From Serratia ficaria (GTDB lineage: Bacteria; Pseudomonadota; Gammaproteobacteria; Enterobacterales; Enterobacteriaceae): a stretch of DNA of 64,000 nucleotides. The notes beneath the pieces are model-generated. The model was not told the DNA's origin and made no database searches. It saw only the letters and a program-made list of their open reading frames with translations. The position numbers and the translations under genes are program-made. The stretch lies in contig NZ_LT906479.1 of assembly GCF_900187015.1 (NCBI RefSeq), positions 2,232,001 to 2,296,000 of the forward strand, read 5' to 3'. Below are positions 24,993 through 33,374 of this stretch, one piece after another. How positions within the stretch are numbered: the stretch's first letter is position 1; every line of letters starts with the position of its first letter.

Positions 24993-26435
24993 TTAGGCCC
25001 AGATGCTCTCCAGTTGCCATCCCTCCATATCGCCAAACTGCGCCTGGCCGCCTTCGGCAAACAGGCTGAGGTCGCGTCGGCCGTCGGCCGGGTAGATGCG
25101 GCTGGTCAGGCAGGCCTCGCCCTGATTGACGAACACCTCCAGCGATGAACGGTCGATGAACAAGCGCAGCGATAACCGCTCTCCCGCCGGCAGCGCTACG
25201 CTGCGACAGCCGCACAGCCCCGGATCTTCGCTGAATCGCTCCAATACCAACCGGTGCGCCTGATTGTCGACGTACAGCCGCGCCGCGCCGCCGATCGCCA
25301 CGCCATAGCGTTCGGCGTCGCTGCCGGCCAGATCCAGCGTCAACTGCAGCTCCTGCAGCGCTTCCGCCAGCGGCCGCCGCTGATTGCGCAGCTTGAGCGG
25401 GATCAGCGTTCGGTGTTCGCGCCGCAGCGCCGTCAGCTCGCGCGCCGGGTTCATCCGCACGGCGCCGTCTGCGCCCAGCGTCAGCTCGCGCGGCAGGGTG
25501 AGGGCGCCCGCCCAACGGTGCGCCTTGCTCGGCATCGGCGATTCCCACATGTCCATCCAGGCGAACAGCAGGCGGCGGCCGTCGGCGGCGGTGAAGGTTT
25601 GCGGCGCATAGAAGTCGTGGCCGGCATCCAGTTCGCAGAAAGGCTGGGTCGGGGTGAAGTCATGTCCCGGCCGCCAGTGGCCGAGCAGGTAACCGCTCTG
25701 GAAGCGGTTGCGGTTGCGGTAGCCCTGCGCCGTCAGGCCCTGCGGCGAGAACAGCAGCAGGTGTTGCTCGCCCAGCGGGAAGAAGTCCGGGCACTCCCAC
25801 ATATAGCCCTGATGCGGCGCCTGCGCGCCGCCCAGCAGGCGGTCGAAGCGCCAGTCGCGCAGATCGGCCGAGCGATACAGCCGCGCCTGCCCCAGGCCGT
25901 TTTCCCTGGCGCCGACCACCATCCACCATTCGCCGTCTTCGCGCCAGACTTTCGGATCGCGGAAATGCTGGATGCCGTCCGGCGGCGTCAGCACCGGCCC
26001 GTGCTTGACGAAATGCACGCCGTCTTCGCTGGTGGCCAGGCACTGCACTTCGCGCACCTGGTCATCGTCGCCGGCCTTGCCCAGCCAGACGTGGCCGGTG
26101 TAGATCAGCGTCAGCACGCCGCCGTCGTCCACCGCGCAGCCGGAGAAGCAGCCGCCCTTGTCGTCGTCTTCGCCGGGCGCGAGGGCGATCGGCTGGTGCT
26201 GCCAGTGCGCCAAATCGCGGCTGGTGGCGTGACCCCAGTGCATCGGCCCCCAGTTTTCGTCGTAGGGATGATGCTGGTAGAACGCGTGGTAAACGCCGTT
26301 AATGCAGATCAGGCCGTTGGGATCGTTGATCCAGCCGGCGGATGGCGCCAGATGAAACTGCGGGTAGTAATCGTCCCGGCGCTCGGCGCGCAGGGCTTCG
26401 ACCGCATGGTCGGCTTGAGCTAAGGCATTTTTCAT
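24993..26435 (-). CDS. cscA: Sucrose hydrolase (invertase), GH32
   Basis: A 480-residue glycoside hydrolase family 32 enzyme (E. coli CscA about 477) splitting cytosolic sucrose into glucose and fructose. The nucleophile Asp is in WINDPNG (about residue 38), the stabilising Asp in FRDPKVW, and the acid/base Glu in MWECPDFF. The C-terminal beta-sandwich includes DRSSLEVFVNQGE. There is no signal peptide. The start overlaps the cscB stop by four bases (ATGA). Confidence 0.94.
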   Translation of the reverse strand: MKNALAQADHAVEALRAERRDDYYPQFHLAPSAGWINDPNGLICINGVYHAFYQHHPYDENWGPMHWGHATSRDLAHWQHQPIALAPGEDDDKGGCFSGCAVDDGGVLTLIYTGHVWLGKAGDDDQVREVQCLATSEDGVHFVKHGPVLTPPDGIQHFRDPKVWREDGEWWMVVGARENGLGQARLYRSADLRDWRFDRLLGGAQAPHQGYMWECPDFFPLGEQHLLLFSPQGLTAQGYRNRNRFQSGYLLGHWRPGHDFTPTQPFCELDAGHDFYAPQTFTAADGRRLLFAWMDMWESPMPSKAHRWAGALTLPRELTLGADGAVRMNPARELTALRREHRTLIPLKLRNQRRPLAEALQELQLTLDLAGSDAERYGVAIGGAARLYVDNQAHRLVLERFSEDPGLCGCRSVALPAGERLSLRLFIDRSSLEVFVNQGEACLTSRIYPADGRRDLSLFAEGGQAQFGDMEGWQLESIWA

Positions 26436-27691
26436 TGAACAGACTCGCTTGATTTTATTACGGATTGAAAGTGGGGCGTAGCGGTGGCGTTCTCGCCGCG
26501 CAGCAGCAAACAGGAGATCAGCGTGGTGGCGGCGACCGCGCAGCCCATCAGCAGATAGGTGTCGGCGAAGCCGATGCGGTCATAGCCGTAACCCGCCAGC
26601 GGCGACAGGAAGCTGGCCATCACCTGGGTGATGAACTGGAAGCCCACCAGGTACAGCGTGGACGACAGGCGGCTGTCGAAGCGGGTGGCGATGTACTTGA
26701 AGATGGCGATCAGCAGGATCGGCAGCTCCACCGCGTGCAGCAGCTTCATGGCCGAGATCATCAGCGCGCCGCTGACCAGCCCGGAGCCGAACATGCGCAG
26801 CGCCATCACGCCGCCCGCCAGCAGCAGCCCCCGCTTGGCGCCGATGCGGTTGACCAACAGCGGCGCCAGGAACATGCCGCCGGCCTCGAGGAACACCTGC
26901 AGCGAATTAAGGAAGCCGTACATTTCGTTGCCCTGCGCGCGGGAGCTGAACTGCGAGGCGAAGTAGACCGAGAACTGCTGGTCGAACACGTTATAGACGC
27001 TGATGCCGAGCACGAACACCACCAGCGCCCAGAAGCCCGGCATGCGCAGCAGCGCCAGCGCGTCCTGCAGCTTCAGGTTCTCCGGTTTGCCGAACGCCAG
27101 GCCGGCCATGGCGTTGGGTTTCAGCTCGCGCACCTGGCTGAGCAGCAGCAGGAACACCACCGCCGAAGCGGAAGCCAGCCAGAAGTTGATGTTGGGATCG
27201 ATATTGAAGATAAAGCCGGCCAGAAAGGTGGCGCAGGCCCAGCCCAGCGAGCCCCACATGCGGGCGCGGCCGAATTCGAAGCCGCTGATGCGGCTGACGC
27301 GCTCGGTATAGGATTCCAGCGCGCCGATGCCGGCAAAGAAGGTGGCGCCGATAAACAGCCCGCCGACCAGCGCGCCAAGCGGCAGGCTGTGCGCCAGCAG
27401 CGGGGCGTAGAGGTAGATGAAGAACGGGCCGGTCAGCAGCAGCATCACCCCGAGAAACTGCAGCAGGTGCTTGCGCAGCCCGAGTTTATCCTGAATAAAC
27501 CCGTACAGCGGCTGCGCGCACAGCGCCACCAGCGAGATGGCGGAGAAAATCAACCCGGTTTCCGCGCCTTTCAGGCCGATCTTTTGGTTGAGCCACAGCG
27601 AGATCAGAGAAAAACTGGACGACCAGGTAAAAAAGAAGAAGAACAGCAGGCCGCTGAGCAGCACATAATATTTTTTGGTTTCGCGGTTCAT
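26432..27691 (-). CDS. cscB: Sucrose permease
   Basis: A 419-residue proton-symport permease of the LacY/CscB family (12 helices; E. coli CscB 415). The start KKYYVLLSGLLFFFFFTWSSSFSLISLWL and GFEFGRARMWGSLGWA correspond closely. The Arg/Glu/His set of the LacY fold appears conserved, but I did not align it. It is first in the cscBA operon; a fructokinase gene (cscK) is absent, so fructose must be phosphorylated by a kinase encoded elsewhere. Confidence 0.94.
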   Translation of the reverse strand: MNRETKKYYVLLSGLLFFFFFTWSSSFSLISLWLNQKIGLKGAETGLIFSAISLVALCAQPLYGFIQDKLGLRKHLLQFLGVMLLLTGPFFIYLYAPLLAHSLPLGALVGGLFIGATFFAGIGALESYTERVSRISGFEFGRARMWGSLGWACATFLAGFIFNIDPNINFWLASASAVVFLLLLSQVRELKPNAMAGLAFGKPENLKLQDALALLRMPGFWALVVFVLGISVYNVFDQQFSVYFASQFSSRAQGNEMYGFLNSLQVFLEAGGMFLAPLLVNRIGAKRGLLLAGGVMALRMFGSGLVSGALMISAMKLLHAVELPILLIAIFKYIATRFDSRLSSTLYLVGFQFITQVMASFLSPLAGYGYDRIGFADTYLLMGCAVAATTLISCLLLRGENATATPHFQSVIKSSESVQ

Positions 27692-27724
27692 GTGGAAGGC
27701 CCTGATGAAGTAGAGTTCCTCATT

Positions 27725-27736
27725 GTTAACGTTAAC
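27725..27736. promoter_or_regulatory. LacI-type operator 1 upstream of cscB
   Basis: A perfect 12-base palindrome GTTAACGTTAAC with the central CG typical of LacI-family operators, 33 bases upstream of the cscB start. Confidence 0.75.
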
Positions 27737-27769
27737 CTCCGGCCTGAGAAAGCACCCTTATGTGGCGAT

Positions 27770-27785
27770 TGCGATGTTAATCACA
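27770..27785. promoter_or_regulatory. CRP-like site in the csc control region
   Basis: TGCGA-TGTTAA-TCACA matches TGTGA-N6-TCACA at 9 of 10 positions. It lies between the two csc operators, giving a catabolite-control element. Confidence 0.6.
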
Positions 27786-27788
27786 AAA

Positions 27789-27800
27789 GTTAACGTTAAC
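27789..27800. promoter_or_regulatory. LacI-type operator 2 upstream of cscB
   Basis: A second exact copy of GTTAACGTTAAC, 64 bases (about six helical turns) from the first, suitable for looping by a tetrameric or paired repressor. Confidence 0.7.
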
Positions 27801-27862
27801 ATCCGTGCTTTGTGAGCGGCGTCACGGGTTGCTGCGGGCGGGGCGGCCGGCGCCCCGGGAAA

Positions 27863-29170
27863 TCAACGCTCGCTCAGCGAGCGCAAATGATCGTCGCGCC
27901 GCAGGGTCATCAGCGCAAACAGGCTGACCAGCGAGGTGGCGACCACGTAATAGGCGGGAATATCGATATTGCCGGTTTGCTTGATCAGGCCGGTGATGAT
28001 CAGGCCCGCCGAGCCGGAGAACACCGCGTTGGACAGCGAATAGGCCAGCCCCAGACCGGTGTAGCGCACCCGGGTCGGGAACATCTCCGCCAGCATCGCC
28101 GGGCCGGGACCGGCCAGCAGCCCGACCACCGCACCGGCGGTCAGTACCGCGGCGCCTTTGGCGAACAGTGAACCCTGCGGGTCCTGCAGCAGGTGCAGCA
28201 GCGGGAAGGTGAACAGGATCACCGCGATCACCGCCGTCAGCATCACCGTCTTGCGCCCCAGCTTATCGCTGAGGATGCCGGCCGGCAGAATGGTCAGGGC
28301 GAAGCCGACGTTGGCCAGCACCGTGGCCACCAGCGCCTGCTGGAAGCTGGCGTGCAGCGACGTTTGCAGATAAGAAGGCATCACCACCAGGAAGGTGTAA
28401 CCGGCGGCGGACCAGCCCATCATGCGGCCGATGCCGAGCACGATGGTCTTCAACACGCTGCCCAGCGTCACTTCCGCCGCCGCAGGGGCGCCCGGCGCAT
28501 CCTTCTGCTGAGCCTGCCTGAAGGTGGGCGTCTCCTGCAGCTTCAGCCGCAGCCACAGCGCCACGGCGCCCATCGGCAGCGCCAGCAGGAAGGGAATGCG
28601 CCAGCCCCAGTCATGCAGCTGTTCCCGGGTCAGCAACGCGGCCAGCAGCGCCACCAGACCGGCGCCGGCCAACAGCCCCAGCGCCACGGTCAGCGATTGC
28701 CAGGCGCCGAACAGCCCGCGTTTGCCCTTGGGCGCAAATTCGGTCATCAGCGAGACCGCGCCGCCGAACTCACCGCCGGCGAACAGCCCCTGAAACATGC
28801 GCAGCAGGGTCAGCAGCAGCGGGGCGGCGACGCCGATCGCGGCATAGGTCGGCATCACGCCGATCAGCGCGGTGGCCAGGGTCATCAGCAGCAGCACGGC
28901 GATCAGCGTGGGCCGGCGACCGATGCGGTCGCCGATGCGGCCGAAGATCACCGCGCCTATCGGTCGGCAGAAAAACGCCAACGCAAAGGCGGCGTAGGTC
29001 AGGATCAGGCTGGTGATTTCGCTTTCACCCTGCAGGCTGAAAAAGTTGGCGGCGATGACGGTGGCCAGGAAGCCATAGACGCCGAATTCGTACCACTCGA
29101 TGAAATTGCCGACCGAGCCGGCCAGCAATGCCTGCCGCGACTGGCGCGCGTCGATAGTGTGTTGGTTCAT
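27863..29170 (-). CDS. MFS transporter, metabolite:H+ symporter (MHS) family
   Basis: A 435-residue, 12-helix transporter of the MHS family (ProP, ShiA, KgtP, CitA relatives). Signatures: GNFIEWYEFGVYGFLA in helix 1, the loop FGRIGDRIGRRPTLI, RMFQGLFAGGEFGGA and the mid-protein SDKLGRKTVM. The substrate cannot be told; family members carry osmolytes, shikimate or carboxylates. CGGGAACGGGG precedes the ATG at 29170. It is separated from cscB by the csc control region and from the cytochrome gene by 135 bases. Confidence 0.85.
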   Translation of the reverse strand: MNQHTIDARQSRQALLAGSVGNFIEWYEFGVYGFLATVIAANFFSLQGESEITSLILTYAAFALAFFCRPIGAVIFGRIGDRIGRRPTLIAVLLLMTLATALIGVMPTYAAIGVAAPLLLTLLRMFQGLFAGGEFGGAVSLMTEFAPKGKRGLFGAWQSLTVALGLLAGAGLVALLAALLTREQLHDWGWRIPFLLALPMGAVALWLRLKLQETPTFRQAQQKDAPGAPAAAEVTLGSVLKTIVLGIGRMMGWSAAGYTFLVVMPSYLQTSLHASFQQALVATVLANVGFALTILPAGILSDKLGRKTVMLTAVIAVILFTFPLLHLLQDPQGSLFAKGAAVLTAGAVVGLLAGPGPAMLAEMFPTRVRYTGLGLAYSLSNAVFSGSAGLIITGLIKQTGNIDIPAYYVVATSLVSLFALMTLRRDDHLRSLSER

Positions 29171-29305
29171 CCCCGTTCCCGTACATTCGAATTATTGTCA
29201 GTCAGTTCTAAATTCTTATGACAAAACAATCAATTATTTTCAGCGGGAACTGTGAGGCCCCAATCATCGGCGCGTTGCGCGCCGGGATCGGGGCCGGGGG
29301 GATGA

Positions 29306-30601
29306 TCAGGGGGTATCACCCTGCGGCACCGCCGGCGGCGCGGGCAGGTTGGCGTCGGCGCGCAGTTTCCGCACCTGGTCGGCGCTGACGTCGGCGGCGG
29401 CCGGGTTGCCGAACTGGCGGCTGACGTAGTTGCTCAGTTCGGCGATCTGCGCGTCGTTCAGCTCTTCGGCGAACGACGGCATCAGGATCTCGCCCTGCCG
29501 CATGTCGCGATGCACGCCGTTGAGGATCACCGACACCAGATTTTTGCCGTCGGCGGCGCCGGTGCTGCCGTGGTTGAACAGCGACGGGTAAGCATGGAAG
29601 CCGCTGCCCTTGCCGGCGCCGTCCATGCCGTGGCAGGTCGCGCAGTTGCCGCTGAACAGCGTGGCGCCGGTTTGCGGATGCTCGTCGCTGCCGCGCAGCG
29701 CAAACACGTCTTGCGACGGGGCGCCCCAGCGATCGCGCGGCCGGGTTTGCCGTTCATCGGCGATGGCCGGCACGCTGCGCAGATACACCGCCATCGCCTG
29801 CAGATCGGCGTCCGGCAGGTACTGCAGGCTGTGCTCGACGGCTTCCGCCATCGGGCCCGAGGCCGAAGCGCGCCCCGGCACCTGGCCCGACTTGAGGTAA
29901 TCGACCAGGTCCTGCTGCGACCAGCTGCCGATGCCGGCGTTGCGGTCCGGCGTGATGTTATAGGCTACCCAGCCGCCGAGATCGCCGCCGGCGAACGCCT
30001 TGTCCTGGTCCATGCCCATGGTCAGCGTGCGCGGCGTATGGCAGGTGCCGCAGTGCGCCAGCGCCTCCACCAGGTAGCGGCCCTGGTTCCACTGGGCGCT
30101 CTGCGTCGCATCCGGCCGCAGTTCGCCAGGCGTGAAGTTGAACCATTTCCAGAAGCGCATGCCCCAGCGCTGGTTGAACGGGAAGGCGAGATCGGTTTGC
30201 GGCGTGGCCTGGGCCACCGCCGGCTGCGCCAGCAGGTAGGCCTTGATCGCCAGCACGTCTGCACGGCTCATTTTGGTGAAGGCGTCATACGGCATCGCCG
30301 GATACAGCTGTTGGCCGTCTTTGCCAACGCCGTCGCGCACCGCGGCGACAAATTCGTCGTCGCTCCAGCCGCCGATGCCGTACTGTTTATCGGCGGAGAT
30401 GTTGGTGCCGTAAATCACGCCGAACGGCGTGCTGACCGGGTAGCCGCCGCCGAACGCCGGGCCGCCGGGGGCGGTATGGCAGGCGGTGCAGTCGGCGGCG
30501 CGCGCCAGGTATTCGCCGCGTTTGATCAGCTCGGCGCCGCTTTGCGCCCACAGTTGGCCGCTGACCAGCAGCGGCAACAGCGCCAGTAAGGTCTTTTTCA
30601 C
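29306..30601 (-). CDS. Triheme cytochrome c subunit of a membrane sugar/aldonate dehydrogenase
   Basis: A 431-residue periplasmic c-type cytochrome with three heme motifs: CTACH (residues 38-42), CGTCH (about 184-188) and CATCH (about 320-324). The signal peptide is residues 1-19. This is the architecture of the cytochrome subunit of FAD-linked gluconate, glucose, sorbitol and fructose dehydrogenases, which passes electrons to ubiquinone. The start is GTG at 30601, overlapping the flavoprotein stop (GTGA). Third gene of the operon. Confidence 0.9.
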   Translation of the reverse strand: MKKTLLALLPLLVSGQLWAQSGAELIKRGEYLARAADCTACHTAPGGPAFGGGYPVSTPFGVIYGTNISADKQYGIGGWSDDEFVAAVRDGVGKDGQQLYPAMPYDAFTKMSRADVLAIKAYLLAQPAVAQATPQTDLAFPFNQRWGMRFWKWFNFTPGELRPDATQSAQWNQGRYLVEALAHCGTCHTPRTLTMGMDQDKAFAGGDLGGWVAYNITPDRNAGIGSWSQQDLVDYLKSGQVPGRASASGPMAEAVEHSLQYLPDADLQAMAVYLRSVPAIADERQTRPRDRWGAPSQDVFALRGSDEHPQTGATLFSGNCATCHGMDGAGKGSGFHAYPSLFNHGSTGAADGKNLVSVILNGVHRDMRQGEILMPSFAEELNDAQIAELSNYVSRQFGNPAAADVSADQVRKLRADANLPAPPAVPQGDTP

Positions 30602-32214
30602 GCCATGCCTCCTTTCAGGCTGTCCAGTACCCGATCGGCCATGTGCAACGCCAGCGCCACTCCGGTCAGGGTGGAGTTGACGGTGGAGGCGGAAGGCATG
30701 ACGCCGGTGCCGGCGATGAACAGGTTAGGGTGGTCGTGGCTGCGGCAGTCGCCGTCCACTACCGAGTCGCGGCCATCGGCGCCCATGATCATGGTGCCGG
30801 TGATATGCTGGTTGTTGTCGTAGACGCCGCGTTTGCTGTAGGCCGCTTCGGTGCCGCCCATCTGTTTGACGATGCGCTGGAAATCGATCATCGACTGGTC
30901 ATAGCCGCGGTGCACGTATTCGGGGAATTTGTAATACACCTCCAGCTTGGGAATGCCCCAGGCGTCTTTTTCGGTCTTGCTCAGCTGCACGCGGTTTTCC
31001 GGCTCCGGCAGCATTTCCAGCAGGCACTTCAGCAGCACGTAACGTTCGGCCTGAAACGCCAGCTTGTCGTTCAGCGCCTTGCCGTAATAGCCCTGGCGGA
31101 TCAGCCGTTCGGTGAGGTAACGCACCGGCGAGGTATTGGCCACGTCGACCCGCAGCGCCGAGCGTTCGGCGCGGAAGGCGCCGTCGCGCAGGTTGTTGAT
31201 GCTGCCGGGGCGCATCGGCCCGCGGCCGAACCAGACCGGTTCGTCGGCGTAGAACTCCACCGAGCTGCCGGGATGGTCCATCAGGTTGCGGCCCACCATG
31301 CCGGAGCCGTTGGCGATGCCGTTCGGGTAACGTTCGCTGCTGGACAGCAGCAGGATTTTCGGGCTTTCGATGCCGTTGGCGGTCAGCACGAAGCGTTTGC
31401 CGGTGACCCGGTGGCTGGCCTTGTTGCGGTCGAGATAGTGCACCGCCACGATATTGCCCCGGCCGTCGGCCTCGATGCGGTGCACCACCGCATTGGCCAG
31501 GATGCGCACCCCGGCCGCCAGCGCCTTGCGGGCCGAAATGCCGCCGTGATACTGGGCGTCTATCGGGCACACCGGCATGCAGTTGTTATTGCCGCAGCAG
31601 GCCGGGCGGCCGTCGTAGGGCACGCTGTTGCGCGCCTGCGGGCCGATGCCCACTTCATAGCCCAGGCCGGCGACGCGCTGTTTCAGCCGTTCGAAGCCGT
31701 AAGGCAACGGAATGCCCGGCAGCGGATACGGGCGCGAACGCGGCGAATCCAGGCTGCTGTCGCCGGAAACGCCCATCTGGTATTCCGCCTCGCAGTAGTA
31801 AGGTTCCAGCTGCTCATAGCCGATCGGCCAGTCGCGCCCGACGCCGTACAGGGTTTTCATCCGCATGTCGTTCGGCAGCAGACGGAACGCCTGCCCGGCC
31901 CAGTGCCAGGTGGTGCCGCCCACGCCGCGCAGATACTGGGCGCGGTAGGGATCCGGCCCCTTTTGGATCAGATAGTCGTTATCGCTCGGCACAAACTTCG
32001 GCTGCGGCGCCCAGGGCTCGGGCGGGAAGGGTTCGGTGAAATCCCCTTTGAACGGCGAATTGCGGAACCGCTCGACCGCCTCATCGCGCTTGATCTCCGG
32101 CCCGGATTCCAGCATCAGCACCGAGGCGCCGGCCTGCGCCATTTTCAACGCCGCCAGGGAACCGGCGATGCCGGCGCCGATCACCACGATATCGGCACTT
32201 AATGAATCAGACAT
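30598..32214 (-). CDS. GMC flavoprotein subunit of a membrane dehydrogenase, with a four-Cys (3Fe-4S-like) motif
   Basis: A 538-residue GMC oxidoreductase. The FAD-binding motif is VIGAGIAGS (residues 11-19). The C-terminal GMC signature includes NQHITGTMIMG and the His/Asn region STVNSTLTG. Cysteines 206, 207, 212 and 216 (CCGNNNCMPVC) have the spacing of the [3Fe-4S] ligands reported for Burkholderia FAD-glucose dehydrogenase (212, 213, 218, 222). The substrate could be gluconate, 2-ketogluconate, glucose, sorbitol or fructose. With no signal of its own, it probably rides through Tat with the small subunit, whose gene it overlaps by 8 bases. Confidence 0.88.
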   Translation of the reverse strand: MSDSLSADIVVIGAGIAGSLAALKMAQAGASVLMLESGPEIKRDEAVERFRNSPFKGDFTEPFPPEPWAPQPKFVPSDNDYLIQKGPDPYRAQYLRGVGGTTWHWAGQAFRLLPNDMRMKTLYGVGRDWPIGYEQLEPYYCEAEYQMGVSGDSSLDSPRSRPYPLPGIPLPYGFERLKQRVAGLGYEVGIGPQARNSVPYDGRPACCGNNNCMPVCPIDAQYHGGISARKALAAGVRILANAVVHRIEADGRGNIVAVHYLDRNKASHRVTGKRFVLTANGIESPKILLLSSSERYPNGIANGSGMVGRNLMDHPGSSVEFYADEPVWFGRGPMRPGSINNLRDGAFRAERSALRVDVANTSPVRYLTERLIRQGYYGKALNDKLAFQAERYVLLKCLLEMLPEPENRVQLSKTEKDAWGIPKLEVYYKFPEYVHRGYDQSMIDFQRIVKQMGGTEAAYSKRGVYDNNQHITGTMIMGADGRDSVVDGDCRSHDHPNLFIAGTGVMPSASTVNSTLTGVALALHMADRVLDSLKGGMA

Positions 32215-32728
32215 GCGCGTTCTCCTTGCGGGGCGGTTGCGTCCAGAAATTGGGCTCGCCGGGGCAGTAGCTCGGCGGCGTCAGGGAGTCGCGCACCAGC
32301 TGATAGCTGACGATGTTTTCAAAGGCGATGCAGGTCGGTTTGGCCGGATCGCCGACCACGCCGAGATACCAGCCGCTCATCAGCGCCTCGTACAGGTCGG
32401 CGAGGCGTTCCGGCTGTTGTTCAATCAGCGCATGCAAGGCTTCGCCGCGCAGATCGGCATGCCGAGCCAGCAGCTCGCCAAGCAGGGTTATCTGATGTTC
32501 AAGCCGTGGAAACAGCGGCTGCAACGCGGCGTGCAGCCGCTGCGCCAGCCGCGGGTCCGGCAGCGGAATGCCGGTCAGCAGACGGGAAATGGCCAAAAAA
32601 TTTTCCGGCATGGCGGCCGGTTGCGGCAGGGCGAAAGCGATGCGGCCCAGCAGGCTCTGGCCGACGGCGCCAGCCGCCAACAGGCCCGCCGAGCCGAGCA
32701 CCAGCCGGCGGCGAGAAAGCGTGATCAT
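32207..32728 (-). CDS. Small (gamma) subunit, gluconate 2-dehydrogenase subunit 3 family
   Basis: A 173-residue exported subunit with a twin-arginine signal at the N-terminus (SRRRLVLGSAGLL, cut near residue 33). The family (gluconate 2-dehydrogenase subunit 3) is the hitch-hiker partner that brings the folded flavoprotein across the inner membrane. FLAISRLLTGIPLPDPRLAQRL and YLGVVGDPAKPTCIAFENIVSYQ are recognisable. First gene of the three-subunit operon. Confidence 0.85.
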   Translation of the reverse strand: MITLSRRRLVLGSAGLLAAGAVGQSLLGRIAFALPQPAAMPENFLAISRLLTGIPLPDPRLAQRLHAALQPLFPRLEHQITLLGELLARHADLRGEALHALIEQQPERLADLYEALMSGWYLGVVGDPAKPTCIAFENIVSYQLVRDSLTPPSYCPGEPNFWTQPPRKENAHV

Positions 32729-32765
32729 AAGGGAGGGTTCCTTGAGCTGAGTAGTCAGTCCGTGG

Positions 32766-33230
32766 TTATTTCAGCGCTCCGGCTGCGGTGGCGGACGCCT
32801 GGTTGTCGATCTCCTGCTTCGGCGTGCTGACGCCGATCGCGCCGACCACTTCACCGTTCAGCGTCAGCGGGTAACCGCCGCCCAGCGCGACCGCGTGCGG
32901 AATGCTCAGCACGGTGGTTTCGCCGCCCTGCAGGCGCTGCATAAATTTCAGCGAAGGGGTGCGATACAGCGCCGAGGTGCGCGCTTTGCCGATCGAGGCG
33001 TCGACGCAGCCGGGGGGCGCGCCATCGAAGCGCTGAAAGGCCAGCAGGCGGCCGGCGCTATCGACCACCGCCGCACAGCCGGTGCTGTTTTGCGCTTTCA
33101 GGCTGGATTGCACGCTGGCGATCGCCTGGTTGGCCTGGGCGTTGTCCAACTGCGGGTGCAGGGCGGCTGCGGCATGGCCGCTGGCCAGCGCCAGCAAGGC
33201 TGCGGCGCTCAGAGGGATGAGATGTTTCAT
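32766..33230 (-). CDS. Secreted GlcG/HbpS-like protein
   Basis: A 154-residue GlcG/HbpS-domain protein with a signal peptide of about 23 residues (GHAAAA). Core features are AAVVDSAGRLLAFQRFDGAPPGC, KARTSALYRTPS, and GGGYPLTLNGEVVGAIGVS. Members bind heme or corrinoids or sit beside oxidoreductases. It lies 37 bases upstream of the Tat small-subunit gene, in the same direction, so it may be the first gene of that operon and belong to heme or cofactor handling. Confidence 0.82.
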   Translation of the reverse strand: MKHLIPLSAAALLALASGHAAAALHPQLDNAQANQAIASVQSSLKAQNSTGCAAVVDSAGRLLAFQRFDGAPPGCVDASIGKARTSALYRTPSLKFMQRLQGGETTVLSIPHAVALGGGYPLTLNGEVVGAIGVSTPKQEIDNQASATAAGALK

Positions 33231-33374
33231 GCGTTGTTTTTCCAGTGCAAAGGGAAGCCAGGCTTCCCCGGAGTGATATTATAATTAGCTTGCTATGAAT
33301 CGTTTGGTACAAAATACGCAGTTGCAGAGTTGTTAACAACGGTTTGCGTATGAAAAATTATGGTTTTTTTGATG

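Noticed and set aside
30643..32202. A 519-codon plus-strand frame opposite the GMC flavoprotein gene
   Set aside because: Antisense shadow with no recognisable motif; the minus-strand frame carries FAD and cysteine motifs.
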